From NCBI GenBank assembly GCA_964651245.1, contig CAZYVI010000007.1, forward strand, positions 123,446-187,445: DNA of 64,000 bases, given 5' to 3'. The translations under genes were made by a program, and so were the position numbers. This stretch comes from Avedoeria sp964651245 (GTDB lineage Bacteria; Chloroflexota; Anaerolineae; Epilineales; Epilineaceae). Positions 35,447 to 44,254 of this stretch are shown in pieces (positions within the stretch are counted from its first letter, which is position 1; each line of letters begins with the position of its first letter). Under the pieces are notes generated by a model that saw only the letters and a list, made by a program, of their open reading frames with translations, was not told the origin of the DNA and did not search any database.

Positions 35447-36631
35447 CTATACCGGCCGGTGCGCCTTGGCGTGCTTTTCGGCGCGGCGGCTGATTCGGTT
35501 CCAGGCGCCGGTGAGGCCCATGGCGGCGCGGACGGCGTGGAGGGTGGCGCGGGCCTCGGTGCGCATGCGCTCAGTGCCTTCGACGATGAGGGTGTCGACG
35601 AAGCCGCCCTGGGCCTCGTACTCGGCGCGGCGCTGGCGGACGGGGGCGAGGAAGGCTTCGAGGACCTCGAGCAGGCGGTCCTTTACGGCCACGTCGCCGA
35701 CGGTGCCGGCGCGGTAGCGGGCCTTGAGGCCCTCGACGACGTCGAGCTCGGGGTCGAAGACGTCGAGGTAGTCGAAGACCGGGTTGCCCTCGACGGTGCC
35801 CGGGACGTCCGCGTGGACGCGCTTGGGGTCGGTGTACATCCCGCGCACGCGCTTGGCCACGGTGGCGGAGTCGTCGGAGAGCAGGATCGCATTGCCGAGG
35901 CTCTTCGACATCTTCGCCTGGCCGTCGGTGCCCACCAGCGTGCCGCCCACGACGTAGGCCTCGGGCAGCGGGAAGACCTCGCCGTAGGCGGCGTTGAACC
36001 GGCGCGCGATCTGCCGCGTGATCTCGACGTGCGACTCGTTGTCCTTGCCGACCGGCACGAGGTGGGCGCGGGGCAGCAGGATGTCGGCCGCCTGCAGTAC
36101 GGGGTAGCCCAGCAAGTTGTAGGGGATCTGCTCGAGGCCGGCCGCCGCGGCCATGTCCTTGATCGTCGGGAGTTGCTGCAGGCGCTCGACGGTGACCAGG
36201 CTCGAAAGCAGCAGCTGCAGCGACGCCACCTCGGCCACCGCCGACTGCAGGTAGAACGTCGCCCGCTCGGGCTCGATGCCTACGGCCAGGTGGTCGAGGA
36301 CGATCTCGCGGGCGTGGTCGCTCGTGCGCTCGATGTCGGCCTTGGACGGCTTCGTGGTGAGCATGTGGAGGTCGGCGATGATGAAGAAGCAGTCGTAGGC
36401 GTGCTGCAGCGCCAGGCGGTGGCGCAGGCTGCCGACGTAGTGCCCCAGGTGCAGCCGGCCCGTCGGGCGGTCGCCGGTGAGGATCCGCTTGCGCGGCGCC
36501 GGCGCCTCCTCGGGGAACGCCTCGGACGCCTCGGCGTCGAGCGCGCCGGTCGAGGGGGTGGGCCCGGCGTGGGCGGGGTGGGCGGGCCGGTGCGGATCGG
36601 GCGGGTCGCCCAGGAAGCGTGCATCGCTCAT
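35447..36631 (-). CDS. trpS: Tryptophanyl-tRNA synthetase
   Basis: TrpRS charges tRNA-Trp. The 394-aa protein has GDRPTGRLHLGHYVGSL (HIGH-type motif), FIIADLHMLTT, NLLGYPVLQAADIL, VGKDNESHVEITR and the KMSKS loop in DGQAKMSKSLGNAI. A Pro/Glu-rich N-terminal extension of about 40 residues precedes the catalytic core. The ATG start overlaps the stop of the upstream phosphorylase gene by 4 bases (ATGA). Confidence 0.95.
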   Translation of the reverse strand: MSDARFLGDPPDPHRPAHPAHAGPTPSTGALDAEASEAFPEEAPAPRKRILTGDRPTGRLHLGHYVGSLRHRLALQHAYDCFFIIADLHMLTTKPSKADIERTSDHAREIVLDHLAVGIEPERATFYLQSAVAEVASLQLLLSSLVTVERLQQLPTIKDMAAAAGLEQIPYNLLGYPVLQAADILLPRAHLVPVGKDNESHVEITRQIARRFNAAYGEVFPLPEAYVVGGTLVGTDGQAKMSKSLGNAILLSDDSATVAKRVRGMYTDPKRVHADVPGTVEGNPVFDYLDVFDPELDVVEGLKARYRAGTVGDVAVKDRLLEVLEAFLAPVRQRRAEYEAQGGFVDTLIVEGTERMRTEARATLHAVRAAMGLTGAWNRISRRAEKHAKAHRPV

Positions 36632-38004
36632 GACCGATCTCCTGGCTGGCGGGCGGCGTCGTCGAGACCGATGACCGGTCCGAGGACGTCGTGGGCGTCG
36701 GCGCCAGGTACGGCGCGCGGCGCGGGATCGATGACGACGAGGGTCGCGAGCGCGTCGAGCGCGGCGGCCGCGGCCGCGTCGTCGCGGGCGTGCACCTGGG
36801 CCAACGGCTGCCCGGCGGCGACGGCCGCGCCGACGCCGACCGCGAGCACGATGCCGACGGCAGGGTCGACCGGCGCGCCCTTGACCCGCCGCCCGGCCCC
36901 GAGCGCCACCGCCACGCCGCCGACGGCGCGGGCGTCGATGGCTGCCACGTGGCCGGCGCGCGCCGCGGCGAGCGTGCGCACCACGGGCGCGCGCGGCAGC
37001 CGGTCGGGGTCGTCGACGGCCGCGGCGTCGCCGCCCTGGGCCGCGACCATCGCCCGCAGCTTGTCCAGCGCGGCGCCCGACCGCAGCGCGGCCTCCACGC
37101 GCGGCAGCGCGGCCTCGACGCTCGGCGCCGTGCCGGCGGCCACATGCAGGAGCGCCGCGAGCCGCAGCGACAGCCGCTCGAGGTCGGGCGGCCCCTCGCC
37201 GCGCAGCGTGCGAAGGGCCTCGCGCACCTCGAGGGCGTTGCCGACGGCGCGCCCCAGCGGCGCGTCCATCGCGCTCAGCTGGGCGACGACGCGCCGCGGC
37301 GGGTCGGCGGCGGCGCCGAGCGCGATCATGGCCTCGGCCAGCGCCCGCGCGTCGGCTTCGCCGGCCAGGAATGCGCCGCGGCCGACCTTGACGTCGAGGA
37401 CGATCGCCTGGGCTCCGGCCGCGAGCTTCTTTGACATAATGGAGGAGGCGATGAGCGGCAGGCTGGCCACGGTGCCGGTCACGTCGCGCAGGGCATAGAG
37501 GACGCCGTCGGCCGGCGCCAGGTCGGCCGACTGGCCGGCGATCACCAGGCCGATGTCGCACGCCTGGGCGCGGAAGCGCGCCGCGTCGAGGTCGACGCTC
37601 AGGCCGGGGAAGCTCTCGAGCTTGTCGAGCGTGCCGCCGGTGTGGCCGAGGCCGCGGCCGCTCATCTTGGCCACCGTCAGGCCGGTGGCCGCCGCCAAGG
37701 GCGCGACGACGAGCGTCGTCTTGTCGCCGACGCCGCCGGTGGAGTGCTTGTCGACGATCGGCCCCGGGACGCCCGCCAGGTCGAGGCGGGCGCCGCTGTC
37801 GACCATCGCCGCTGTGAGGGCTGCGGTCTCGGGGGGTGACATGCCGCGGCAGACGACGGCCATCAGCCACGCCGCGAGCTGGTAGTCGGGCACGGCGCGC
37901 GCGACGACGGCGCGCATCAGCGCGTCGAGCTCGGCGGCGGCATGGGCGCGGCCGTCGCGCTTGGCCTCGATGAGCGGGAGCATGTCGAATGCGGCGCCGG
38001 CCAT
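36628..38004 (-). CDS. deoA: Thymidine / pyrimidine-nucleoside phosphorylase
   Basis: The enzyme splits thymidine or uridine with phosphate for nucleoside salvage. The 458-aa protein carries the glycosyltransferase-family signature KMSGRGLGHTGGTLDKLESFPG, DKHSTGGVGDKTTL and MSKKLAAGAQAIVLDVKVGRGAF. It is longer than typical DeoA by about 20 residues; pyrimidine-nucleoside phosphorylase (Pdp) is an equal alternative. It diverges from trmFO and overlaps trpS by 4 bases. Confidence 0.9.
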   Translation of the reverse strand: MAGAAFDMLPLIEAKRDGRAHAAAELDALMRAVVARAVPDYQLAAWLMAVVCRGMSPPETAALTAAMVDSGARLDLAGVPGPIVDKHSTGGVGDKTTLVVAPLAAATGLTVAKMSGRGLGHTGGTLDKLESFPGLSVDLDAARFRAQACDIGLVIAGQSADLAPADGVLYALRDVTGTVASLPLIASSIMSKKLAAGAQAIVLDVKVGRGAFLAGEADARALAEAMIALGAAADPPRRVVAQLSAMDAPLGRAVGNALEVREALRTLRGEGPPDLERLSLRLAALLHVAAGTAPSVEAALPRVEAALRSGAALDKLRAMVAAQGGDAAAVDDPDRLPRAPVVRTLAAARAGHVAAIDARAVGGVAVALGAGRRVKGAPVDPAVGIVLAVGVGAAVAAGQPLAQVHARDDAAAAAALDALATLVVIDPAPRAVPGADAHDVLGPVIGLDDAARQPGDRS

Positions 38005-38039
38005 GGGAGGTCCTTCGCGACGGCGGGGCGGGCGGGCGG

Positions 38040-38046
38040 TATAATG
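38040..38046. promoter_or_regulatory. Shared -10 core between deoA and trmFO
   Basis: TATAAT (38040-38045) on the plus strand is a consensus -10 box 34 bases before the proposed trmFO start. On the minus strand the same bases read ATTATA/CATTAT, 36 bases before the deoA-like ATG. Another candidate bidirectional promoter in the window. Confidence 0.5.
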
Positions 38047-38078
38047 CCATACCCGCCCCGTTCCGACAGGAGACCACG

Positions 38079-39572
38079 CTGACGCAACTCGACGCCCCGA
38101 GCCGGCCGCCCCATCCCTCGCTGACCGTCGTCGGCGGTGGCCTGGCCGGCTGCGAAGCGGCGTGGCAGGCGGCCGAGCGGGGCGTCGACGTGGTGCTCTT
38201 CGAGATGCGGCCGCGGCGCACGACGCCCGCCCACACCACCGACCGGCTGGCCGAGCTGGTGTGCTCGAACTCGCTGGGCAGCACGCTGCCGGACCGCTCG
38301 GGCGGCCTGCTCAAGGCCGAGATGCGCCGCCTGGGCTCGCGGATCCTCGCCGCGGCCGAGGCGGCGGCCCTGCCGGCGGGCGGCGCGCTGGCCGTCGACC
38401 GCGACCGCTTCGCCGGGGAAGTGACGGCGGCGATCGAAGCGCACCCGCGCATTACGGTGGTGCGCGACGAGGTCACCCGCGTGCCCGACGGCCCGGCCGT
38501 GATCGCCACCGGCCCGCTCACCAGCGATGCCCTGGCGGCCGACCTGGCGCGCCTGACCGGCGCCGAGCACCTCTACTTCTTCGACGCCCTCGCGCCGATC
38601 GTGACGGCCGAGTCGATCGACATGACCGTGGCGTTCCGGGCCTCGCGCTGGGACCGCGGCGAGAGCGACGAGGGCGACTACATCAACTGCCCGCTGTCGG
38701 CCGAGGAGTACGCCCGCTTCCACGCCGCGCTGCTGGCCGCCGAGCGCGCGCCGCTGCGCGACTTCGAGCGCGAGCCGGTCGGCGACGCGGCGGGCGAAGC
38801 GGCCGACGACCCCCACTTCGAGGGCTGCCTGCCGATCGAGGTCATCGCCTCGCGCGGCGAGCGGGCGCTGGCGTTCGGACCGATGCGGCCGGTGGGCCTG
38901 CGCGATCCGCGCACCGGCCGGCGGCCGTACGCCGTGGTCCAGCTGCGCCAGGACAACGCGGCGGCCACGCTCTACAACCTCGTGGGCTTCCAGACGAACC
39001 TGCGTTGGGGCGCCCAAGAGGCCGTGCTGCGGCTCATCCCGGGCCTGGCGCACGCCGAGTTCGTCCGGCTGGGCCAGATGCACCGCAACACGTTCGTCAA
39101 CAGCCCGGTGCTCCTGGCCCCGACGCTGGCGCTGCGCCGCCGGGAGCACCTGTTCATCGCCGGCCAGCTGACGGGGATCGAGGGCTACGCCGGCAACGCC
39201 GCCAGCGGTCTCTTGGCCGGCGTGAACGCCGCCCGCGTCCTGACGGGCCGCCCGGCGGTGGCGCCGCCGCCGACGACGATGCTCGGCGCGTTGTGCCACT
39301 ACATCACGGCGGCCGACCCGGCCCACTTTCAGCCGATGAAGAGCAACTTCGGCCTGCTGCCGCCGCTGGCCGACCCGCCGCGCGGCAAGCCCGACCGCCA
39401 CCGCGCCTACGCCGACCGCGCCCTGGCCGACTTGGACGGCTGGTGCGCGGCGGTGGGGTGGGGGTCGGACACGGTGGCCGCGCGGCGGATGGGCGACGCC
39501 GGCGCGGCGGGCATGGACGTCGTCGAGGCGCCCCAGGAGGATGGCATGGCGATCACGGGCACGGCGCGATGA
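38079..39572 (+). CDS. trmFO: Folate-dependent tRNA-U54 methyltransferase TrmFO
   Basis: TrmFO uses methylene-tetrahydrofolate and FAD to make ribothymidine at U54 of tRNA. The protein has the FAD motif VVGGGLAGCEAAWQAAERG, LFEMRP, HTTDRLAELVCSNSLGS and the C-terminal GIEGYAGNAASGLLAG and NFGLLPP. No ATG or GTG fits; the only start with a good Shine-Dalgarno sequence (AGGAG, 6 bases upstream) is CTG at 38079, giving 497 aa. An in-frame start at 37989 would precede the -10 box and is unlikely. It overlaps hflX by 4 bases. Confidence 0.9.
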   Translation: MTQLDAPSRPPHPSLTVVGGGLAGCEAAWQAAERGVDVVLFEMRPRRTTPAHTTDRLAELVCSNSLGSTLPDRSGGLLKAEMRRLGSRILAAAEAAALPAGGALAVDRDRFAGEVTAAIEAHPRITVVRDEVTRVPDGPAVIATGPLTSDALAADLARLTGAEHLYFFDALAPIVTAESIDMTVAFRASRWDRGESDEGDYINCPLSAEEYARFHAALLAAERAPLRDFEREPVGDAAGEAADDPHFEGCLPIEVIASRGERALAFGPMRPVGLRDPRTGRRPYAVVQLRQDNAAATLYNLVGFQTNLRWGAQEAVLRLIPGLAHAEFVRLGQMHRNTFVNSPVLLAPTLALRRREHLFIAGQLTGIEGYAGNAASGLLAGVNAARVLTGRPAVAPPPTTMLGALCHYITAADPAHFQPMKSNFGLLPPLADPPRGKPDRHRAYADRALADLDGWCAAVGWGSDTVAARRMGDAGAAGMDVVEAPQEDGMAITGTAR

Positions 39573-41239
39573 GCGGCCGACGGTCGGACGGCGCTGCGGA
39601 CGACGCGCCGCCGGGGCCGGGCCGGCGGACCGGCAAGGGCCGCGGCACGCTCGGGCGCGGACGCGGCGCGCGCGCCGGGGCCGGCGGGGCGGGCAGCGGC
39701 GCGTCGGGCGGCGCGGCCGACCCGTGGCGCGGCGTCGCGGCGGGCGACGCCGACGTCGACGCGCCGGCGCTGGACGACGAGGCGGACGGCGAGGACGACC
39801 TGGACCTCGAGCTCGAGGTCGTCGCGCCCGAGGCGGCGGCGCGGCTGGAGTGGCAGCTGCGCGACGTGGCGCCCAGCGAGCGCGGGTTGCTGGTGGGCGT
39901 CGAGCTGCGCGGCGAGGACGCCTGGCCGATTCACGCGTCGCTCGACGAATTGGCGGCGCTGGCCGAGACGGCCGGGGTGGCGGTGGTCGGGCGGGCGGTG
40001 CAGCGGCGGCGGACGCCGGAGCCGGGGACGCTGGTGGGCAGCGGCAAGGTCGAGGAGCTCAAGGCGGCGGCCGCCGAGCTGAAGGCCGCGGTCGTCGTCG
40101 TCGACCGCGAGCTTTCGCCGCGCCAGCAGCGCAACCTCGAAAAGCAGCTCGACGTCAAGGTGGTCGACCGGACGGCCCTGATCCTCGACATCTTCGCCCA
40201 GCACGCCCGCACCCGCGAGGGCATGCTCCAGGTCGAGCTGGCGCAGCTGGAGTACCGGCTGCCGCGGCTGACGCGGATGTGGACCCACCTGGCCCGCCAG
40301 GCGGGCGGCCGCGCAGGTGGAGCGGGCGGGGGCGTGGGCGTGCGCGGGCCCGGCGAGACGCAGCTCGAGATCGACCGGCGGGAGATCGGGCGGCGGATCG
40401 CGTTCCTCAAGGGGCAGATCGAGACGCTGCGCGGCCAGCGCCAGCAGAGCCGCCGCCGCCGCCAGCGCTCCGGGCTGCCGACGATCGCGCTGGTGGGGTA
40501 CACGAACGCCGGCAAGAGCACCCTGGCCAACGCGCTGGTGGGCGAGGCGGTGATCTACGCCGCCGACCAGCTGTTCGCGACGCTGGACCCCACGACGCGC
40601 CGCGTGGGCCTCGCCAGCGGGCGCGAGGCGCTGATCTCCGACACCGTCGGCTTTATCCAGCGCCTGCCGACCGAGCTTGTCGCGGCCTTCCGGGCGACCC
40701 TCGAGGAGGTCACCGAGGCCGACGTGCTGCTGCACGTGATCGACGCGTCGCACCCGGCGGCGGTCGACCAGGCGACGACGGTCGAGCGGGTGCTCGGCGA
40801 GCTGGGGCAGGCCGAGCCGCGGATGGTGGTCGCGATCAACAAGGTCGATCGCGTGATCCCGTCTGCCACCTGGCGCGCCCTGGGCCCGTCGCCCGACGGC
40901 GCGGCGCTCATCGACGCCCTCGACGACCAGCCGGCCTGGCGCGCCCTCGCCGACCGCTACCCGGACGCCGTCCCCACCGCCGCCGCCGCCGGGATCGGCC
41001 TCGACGCCCTGCGCGAGGCCCTGGACGAGGCGCTGCGCAGCGACCTCAGCGCGGCCGAGCTGCTCGTCCCGTACGCCGCCGGCGAGCTGCTGCACCGCAT
41101 CCGACTCTACGGCGTCATCGACGCCGAAGGCTACGAAGAGGGCGGCACGCGCGTCACCGCCCAGGTGCCGCCGTTCCTGCTGGGCGACGTGGCGCCGTTC
41201 CGGGTGCGGGCGCGGGGGGAGGGGCGGAAGGGGGCGTAG
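39569..41239 (+). CDS. hflX: Ribosome-splitting GTPase HflX
   Basis: HflX is a ribosome-associated GTPase that rescues stalled ribosomes. The 556-aa protein has a Gly/Arg/Ala/Asp-rich N-terminal extension (about 85 residues), the HflX N-domain (GTLVGSGKVEELK, RTALILDIFAQHARTREG, LEYRLPRL), the GPGETQLEIDRR linker helix and the G domain (VGYTNAGKSTL, DTVGFIQRLP, NKVD). ATGA overlap with trmFO implies coupling. Confidence 0.95.
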   Translation: MSGRRSDGAADDAPPGPGRRTGKGRGTLGRGRGARAGAGGAGSGASGGAADPWRGVAAGDADVDAPALDDEADGEDDLDLELEVVAPEAAARLEWQLRDVAPSERGLLVGVELRGEDAWPIHASLDELAALAETAGVAVVGRAVQRRRTPEPGTLVGSGKVEELKAAAAELKAAVVVVDRELSPRQQRNLEKQLDVKVVDRTALILDIFAQHARTREGMLQVELAQLEYRLPRLTRMWTHLARQAGGRAGGAGGGVGVRGPGETQLEIDRREIGRRIAFLKGQIETLRGQRQQSRRRRQRSGLPTIALVGYTNAGKSTLANALVGEAVIYAADQLFATLDPTTRRVGLASGREALISDTVGFIQRLPTELVAAFRATLEEVTEADVLLHVIDASHPAAVDQATTVERVLGELGQAEPRMVVAINKVDRVIPSATWRALGPSPDGAALIDALDDQPAWRALADRYPDAVPTAAAAGIGLDALREALDEALRSDLSAAELLVPYAAGELLHRIRLYGVIDAEGYEEGGTRVTAQVPPFLLGDVAPFRVRARGEGRKGA

Positions 41240-41273
41240 GGCGTAGGGCGAACGGCGCCCGTGTCGTCCCGCG

Positions 41274-42695
41274 CTAGCGCCCCCGCCGCGGCGCCGCGCG
41301 CCACACCCGGGGCAGGTACACCGTGTCCGTCCCGCGCCGCCCGGTCGCGGTGGCGGTCGCACCCGCCGTGGGCGTCGCCTCGCGCGTCGCCGTGGCGGTC
41401 GCCGTCGGCGGCGGGGTCGTCGTGGGCGTGGGCGCGTCGGTGGGCGTGGCGGTCGGCGGGAGAGGCGGCGTGGCGGTGCCGGCGGTCCAGTCGGGCATGA
41501 AGCCGAACTCGAAGTTCGTGGGCTGGTTCGGCGCGTCGGCGCCGCCGGCGGGACCGGTGAGGCGCGTGACGGTGCGCGACGCGACGTCGATGCGGTAGAG
41601 GCCCTTCTGCTGGCCGGCGGCGCGGCGCGCGGGGGAGGGGAGGGAGGCCGCGTCGATCCTCGACGCGGCCGTCGCATCCCGACCCAGGCGCAGGGCCAGG
41701 CCGTCGACGAGGCGCACGCCGGCGTTGGCGATGTTCGCGAACAAAAGCTCGGTGCCGTCGGGCGACCACGACCAGGCGTCGCTGGCGAGCTCGACGAGCG
41801 GCACGTGTGCGCCGGTGGCCACGTCGAGGACGCCCAGCGCACCGAACGGCAGGTTCGCCCCTTGCGTGATCACGCCGATGCGCTCGCCCAGCGGGTCGAA
41901 GCGCGGGAAGCGGGCGTGGACGTCGGGCGGCGTGGCCAGCGGGCGGCGGTCGGCGCCGTCGGGACGGATCGTCTCGAGCCGCCAGCGGTCCGTGGCGGAG
42001 GGCGCGTTCGACTTGGACACGAACACGATGCGCTGCCCGTCGGGCGACCAGTCCGGGTCGCGCTCGTCGACGTCGGGCGTGTCGGTCAGGCGGCGGAGCG
42101 TCCCGACGGGCACGTTCGGGTCGGGCGCGCCGGACGGCGGCTCGTCGCACCAGATCTTGAGGTCGAAGCGGTTCTCGTCCTCGGCCCGGCCGCCGTTGAA
42201 CACCAGGCACCGCCCGTCCGGCGACCACGCCGCGTCGCCCGACGTCCCCTCGCGCACCACCAGCGTCTGCACCGCGCCGCCCTCAGCGTCGATGCGGTGG
42301 AACGCCGCCCGCCCGTCGCGGTACGTAGCGAACGACAGCGTCGTGCCGTCCGGCGACCAGCGCGGCTGGTCCTCGCCGGCGGCCGAGTCGTCGATGTCGG
42401 CCAGCTGTCGCTCGTTGGCGCCGTCCGGATCGGCGGTGAACATGTCGAACGCGTCGGCATGCTGCCGGGTGTAGACGATGCGGCCCGGCGCCGGGATGGC
42501 CGGCGGCACGTCCGCCAGGGCGCCGCCACTGCGATCGGCGCGATCGGCGCGGGCGGCGGGGGAGGGGAGCGGCACGCCCAACGCGAGGGCGCACAGCGCG
42601 GCTCCGGTGGCCGCGAGGACCACCGGAGCCGCGCTGTCGCCCATCGGATTCGCACGCCGCGTCCGGCGCCGCGGGTACGGCGCACGGCCGCTCAT
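41274..42695 (-). CDS. Secreted TolB-like beta-propeller protein
   Basis: The 473-aa product has a signal peptide-like hydrophobic stretch (about residues 23-45) and at least six PD40/TolB-type blades marked by WSPDGxxLxF (PRWSPDGTTLSF, AAWSPDGRCLVF, PDWSPDGQRIVF, WSWSPDGTELLF). A Pro/Thr linker follows, and it ends in DTVYLPRVWR plus a basic tail. Probable extracytoplasmic protein; partner unknown. TATCAT lies about 20 bases before the ATG at 42695. Confidence 0.75.
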   Translation of the reverse strand: MSGRAPYPRRRTRRANPMGDSAAPVVLAATGAALCALALGVPLPSPAARADRADRSGGALADVPPAIPAPGRIVYTRQHADAFDMFTADPDGANERQLADIDDSAAGEDQPRWSPDGTTLSFATYRDGRAAFHRIDAEGGAVQTLVVREGTSGDAAWSPDGRCLVFNGGRAEDENRFDLKIWCDEPPSGAPDPNVPVGTLRRLTDTPDVDERDPDWSPDGQRIVFVSKSNAPSATDRWRLETIRPDGADRRPLATPPDVHARFPRFDPLGERIGVITQGANLPFGALGVLDVATGAHVPLVELASDAWSWSPDGTELLFANIANAGVRLVDGLALRLGRDATAASRIDAASLPSPARRAAGQQKGLYRIDVASRTVTRLTGPAGGADAPNQPTNFEFGFMPDWTAGTATPPLPPTATPTDAPTPTTTPPPTATATATREATPTAGATATATGRRGTDTVYLPRVWRAAPRRGR

Positions 42696-42793
42696 CGTCG
42701 GGGTCACGGGCGACGATGATACGGACGGACGCGCCGGAGGCAACGCGGCGCATGGTGGCCCGGCGTCGCCGCGGCGGCTGAAGCGTTCGCGGA

Positions 42794-43918
42794 CTACGGC
42801 CCCCAGACGGTGCAGCAAGCGTTGATCGTCTGGCCGTCGATCTCGACCGATCCGGACTGCTGGTTCGTCTGGATCGTGAAGATGCTCGTGACCGTGCGCT
42901 GGTTGCCGCCCTTGCCGAGCACCTGGCTGGCGTTGTAGCCGATCCGGGTGTTGTCGGGGCTGAACGAAAGATCGTGGTAGATGCGCTCGGGCACGCTGCT
43001 GGCGATCTTGGCCGCGGCGGCGGTGTCGACCGCCACCGAGTTCGCGGTCTCGTCGTACGTCACGGGCAGGACGTAGATGCCGTTGCCGTCGTCGTTCGGC
43101 GCCCGCAACGCCGCCCGCGTCCCGTCGCGCGAGAACCACATCAACGGCAGGTCGCGCAGCGGGAAGCCGCCGATCAGACCGTCCTGGCCGCCGAGCAGGG
43201 TGTCGGTCATGCCCGCCGTGCTGATCGCCGGCCAGCCCGCCGTGCTGAGGCTGATCACCCGGAAGCCGTTCTGCCAAGAAACCGCCGTCCCGGCGACGTA
43301 GTCCACGGCGAACCACGCGTACTTGATGCGGATGCGGCTGCGGTCGGCGCTGGGCGGCAGCCACTCGGCGTGACTCACGTCGTAGTCGGTACCGGTACCG
43401 CCCGGTGTGTAGGTCTGGTTGTACTGGGTGACCGCCGTGCAGCTGGCCCCGTCCGCCGTGCAGACCTCGAGGTTGAGCCCGTCGGCAGCGGTGGCGAGCA
43501 GCAGCTGCTGGGCCACGGGCAGGACGCCGCCGCTGTCGCGGTGCTGCGAAACATCGCGGAAGTTCCGGCTCGTCGCCAGCACCACGCTGACGCTGGCCGG
43601 GTTCGTCGAGTCCGGCACGTGGATGAGCCGGGCGTTCGTCGGCGCCGGGCCGTTGATCAACAGATGGTAGTCGTCCGTCCAGGCGTAGACGGGGCCGGCC
43701 GAGCCGCCCGTGGTGAGCTGGGTGCGGCACGTACCGTCGGGGTTGGCCGCGAACAGATCCCAGCCCGTGCCGGTGTAGAGGGAAAACGCGACGCGCGAGC
43801 TTGCGGGGGTGCATGTCCCGCCACCGCCCGGCTTGCCCTTGGCGCCGACATCGCCGGCCGTCGCCAAGGTGGCCGCGCCTGCGACGAGGAACGCGACCCA
43901 CCCACCTCGGATGTCCAT
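42794..43918 (-). CDS. Secreted propeller-like protein
   Basis: The 374-aa product has a signal peptide (residues 1 to about 24, AFLVAGAATLATAGDVGAKG) and a propeller-like body with weak TolB blades (RVAFSLYTGTGWDLFAANPDG, PLMWFSRDGTRAALRAPN, LSFSPDNTRIGYNAS). Six cysteines suggest disulphides. A good ribosome-binding site GGAGG precedes the ATG. It may be a paralogue of the neighbouring propeller gene; function unknown. Confidence 0.65.
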   Translation of the reverse strand: MDIRGGWVAFLVAGAATLATAGDVGAKGKPGGGGTCTPASSRVAFSLYTGTGWDLFAANPDGTCRTQLTTGGSAGPVYAWTDDYHLLINGPAPTNARLIHVPDSTNPASVSVVLATSRNFRDVSQHRDSGGVLPVAQQLLLATAADGLNLEVCTADGASCTAVTQYNQTYTPGGTGTDYDVSHAEWLPPSADRSRIRIKYAWFAVDYVAGTAVSWQNGFRVISLSTAGWPAISTAGMTDTLLGGQDGLIGGFPLRDLPLMWFSRDGTRAALRAPNDDGNGIYVLPVTYDETANSVAVDTAAAAKIASSVPERIYHDLSFSPDNTRIGYNASQVLGKGGNQRTVTSIFTIQTNQQSGSVEIDGQTINACCTVWGP

Positions 43919-44254
43919 GTCGTCCTCCACGGAGAGGCACCCGCGCCGCGACCGATCGTCGGCGCACGGCGCGGGTGCGACGTCGCCACGGCCAAGCAAG
44001 GGGCCGGGGCGCTCGGAACGTACCACGGCTTCGGAGGAAGCGCTGCGCCAGATGGGACAACTTTGCGCCACGTTCGCCGGACGCCGAGCGATCGACGACC
44101 CGGCCGCGCGGCCTTGCGAGTCGACGCTGGCGCGATGTCGCACTATGGTCATTATGTAGACTTGGGACGTATCGGCCAAGAGGGGGAAGGGGGAGGCGCG
44201 TGCTATACTCGTTCGATCCGCCGCCCCCTCGATCGATGCGAGGTCTTGCTGGTC
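43919..44254. other. 336-bp divergent spacer
   Basis: Between the propeller gene and the S41 protease gene. It holds TATACT at 44204-44209, a likely -10 box for the S41 gene, and GAGGT 10 bases before the ATG. No further gene is supported. Confidence 0.5.
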
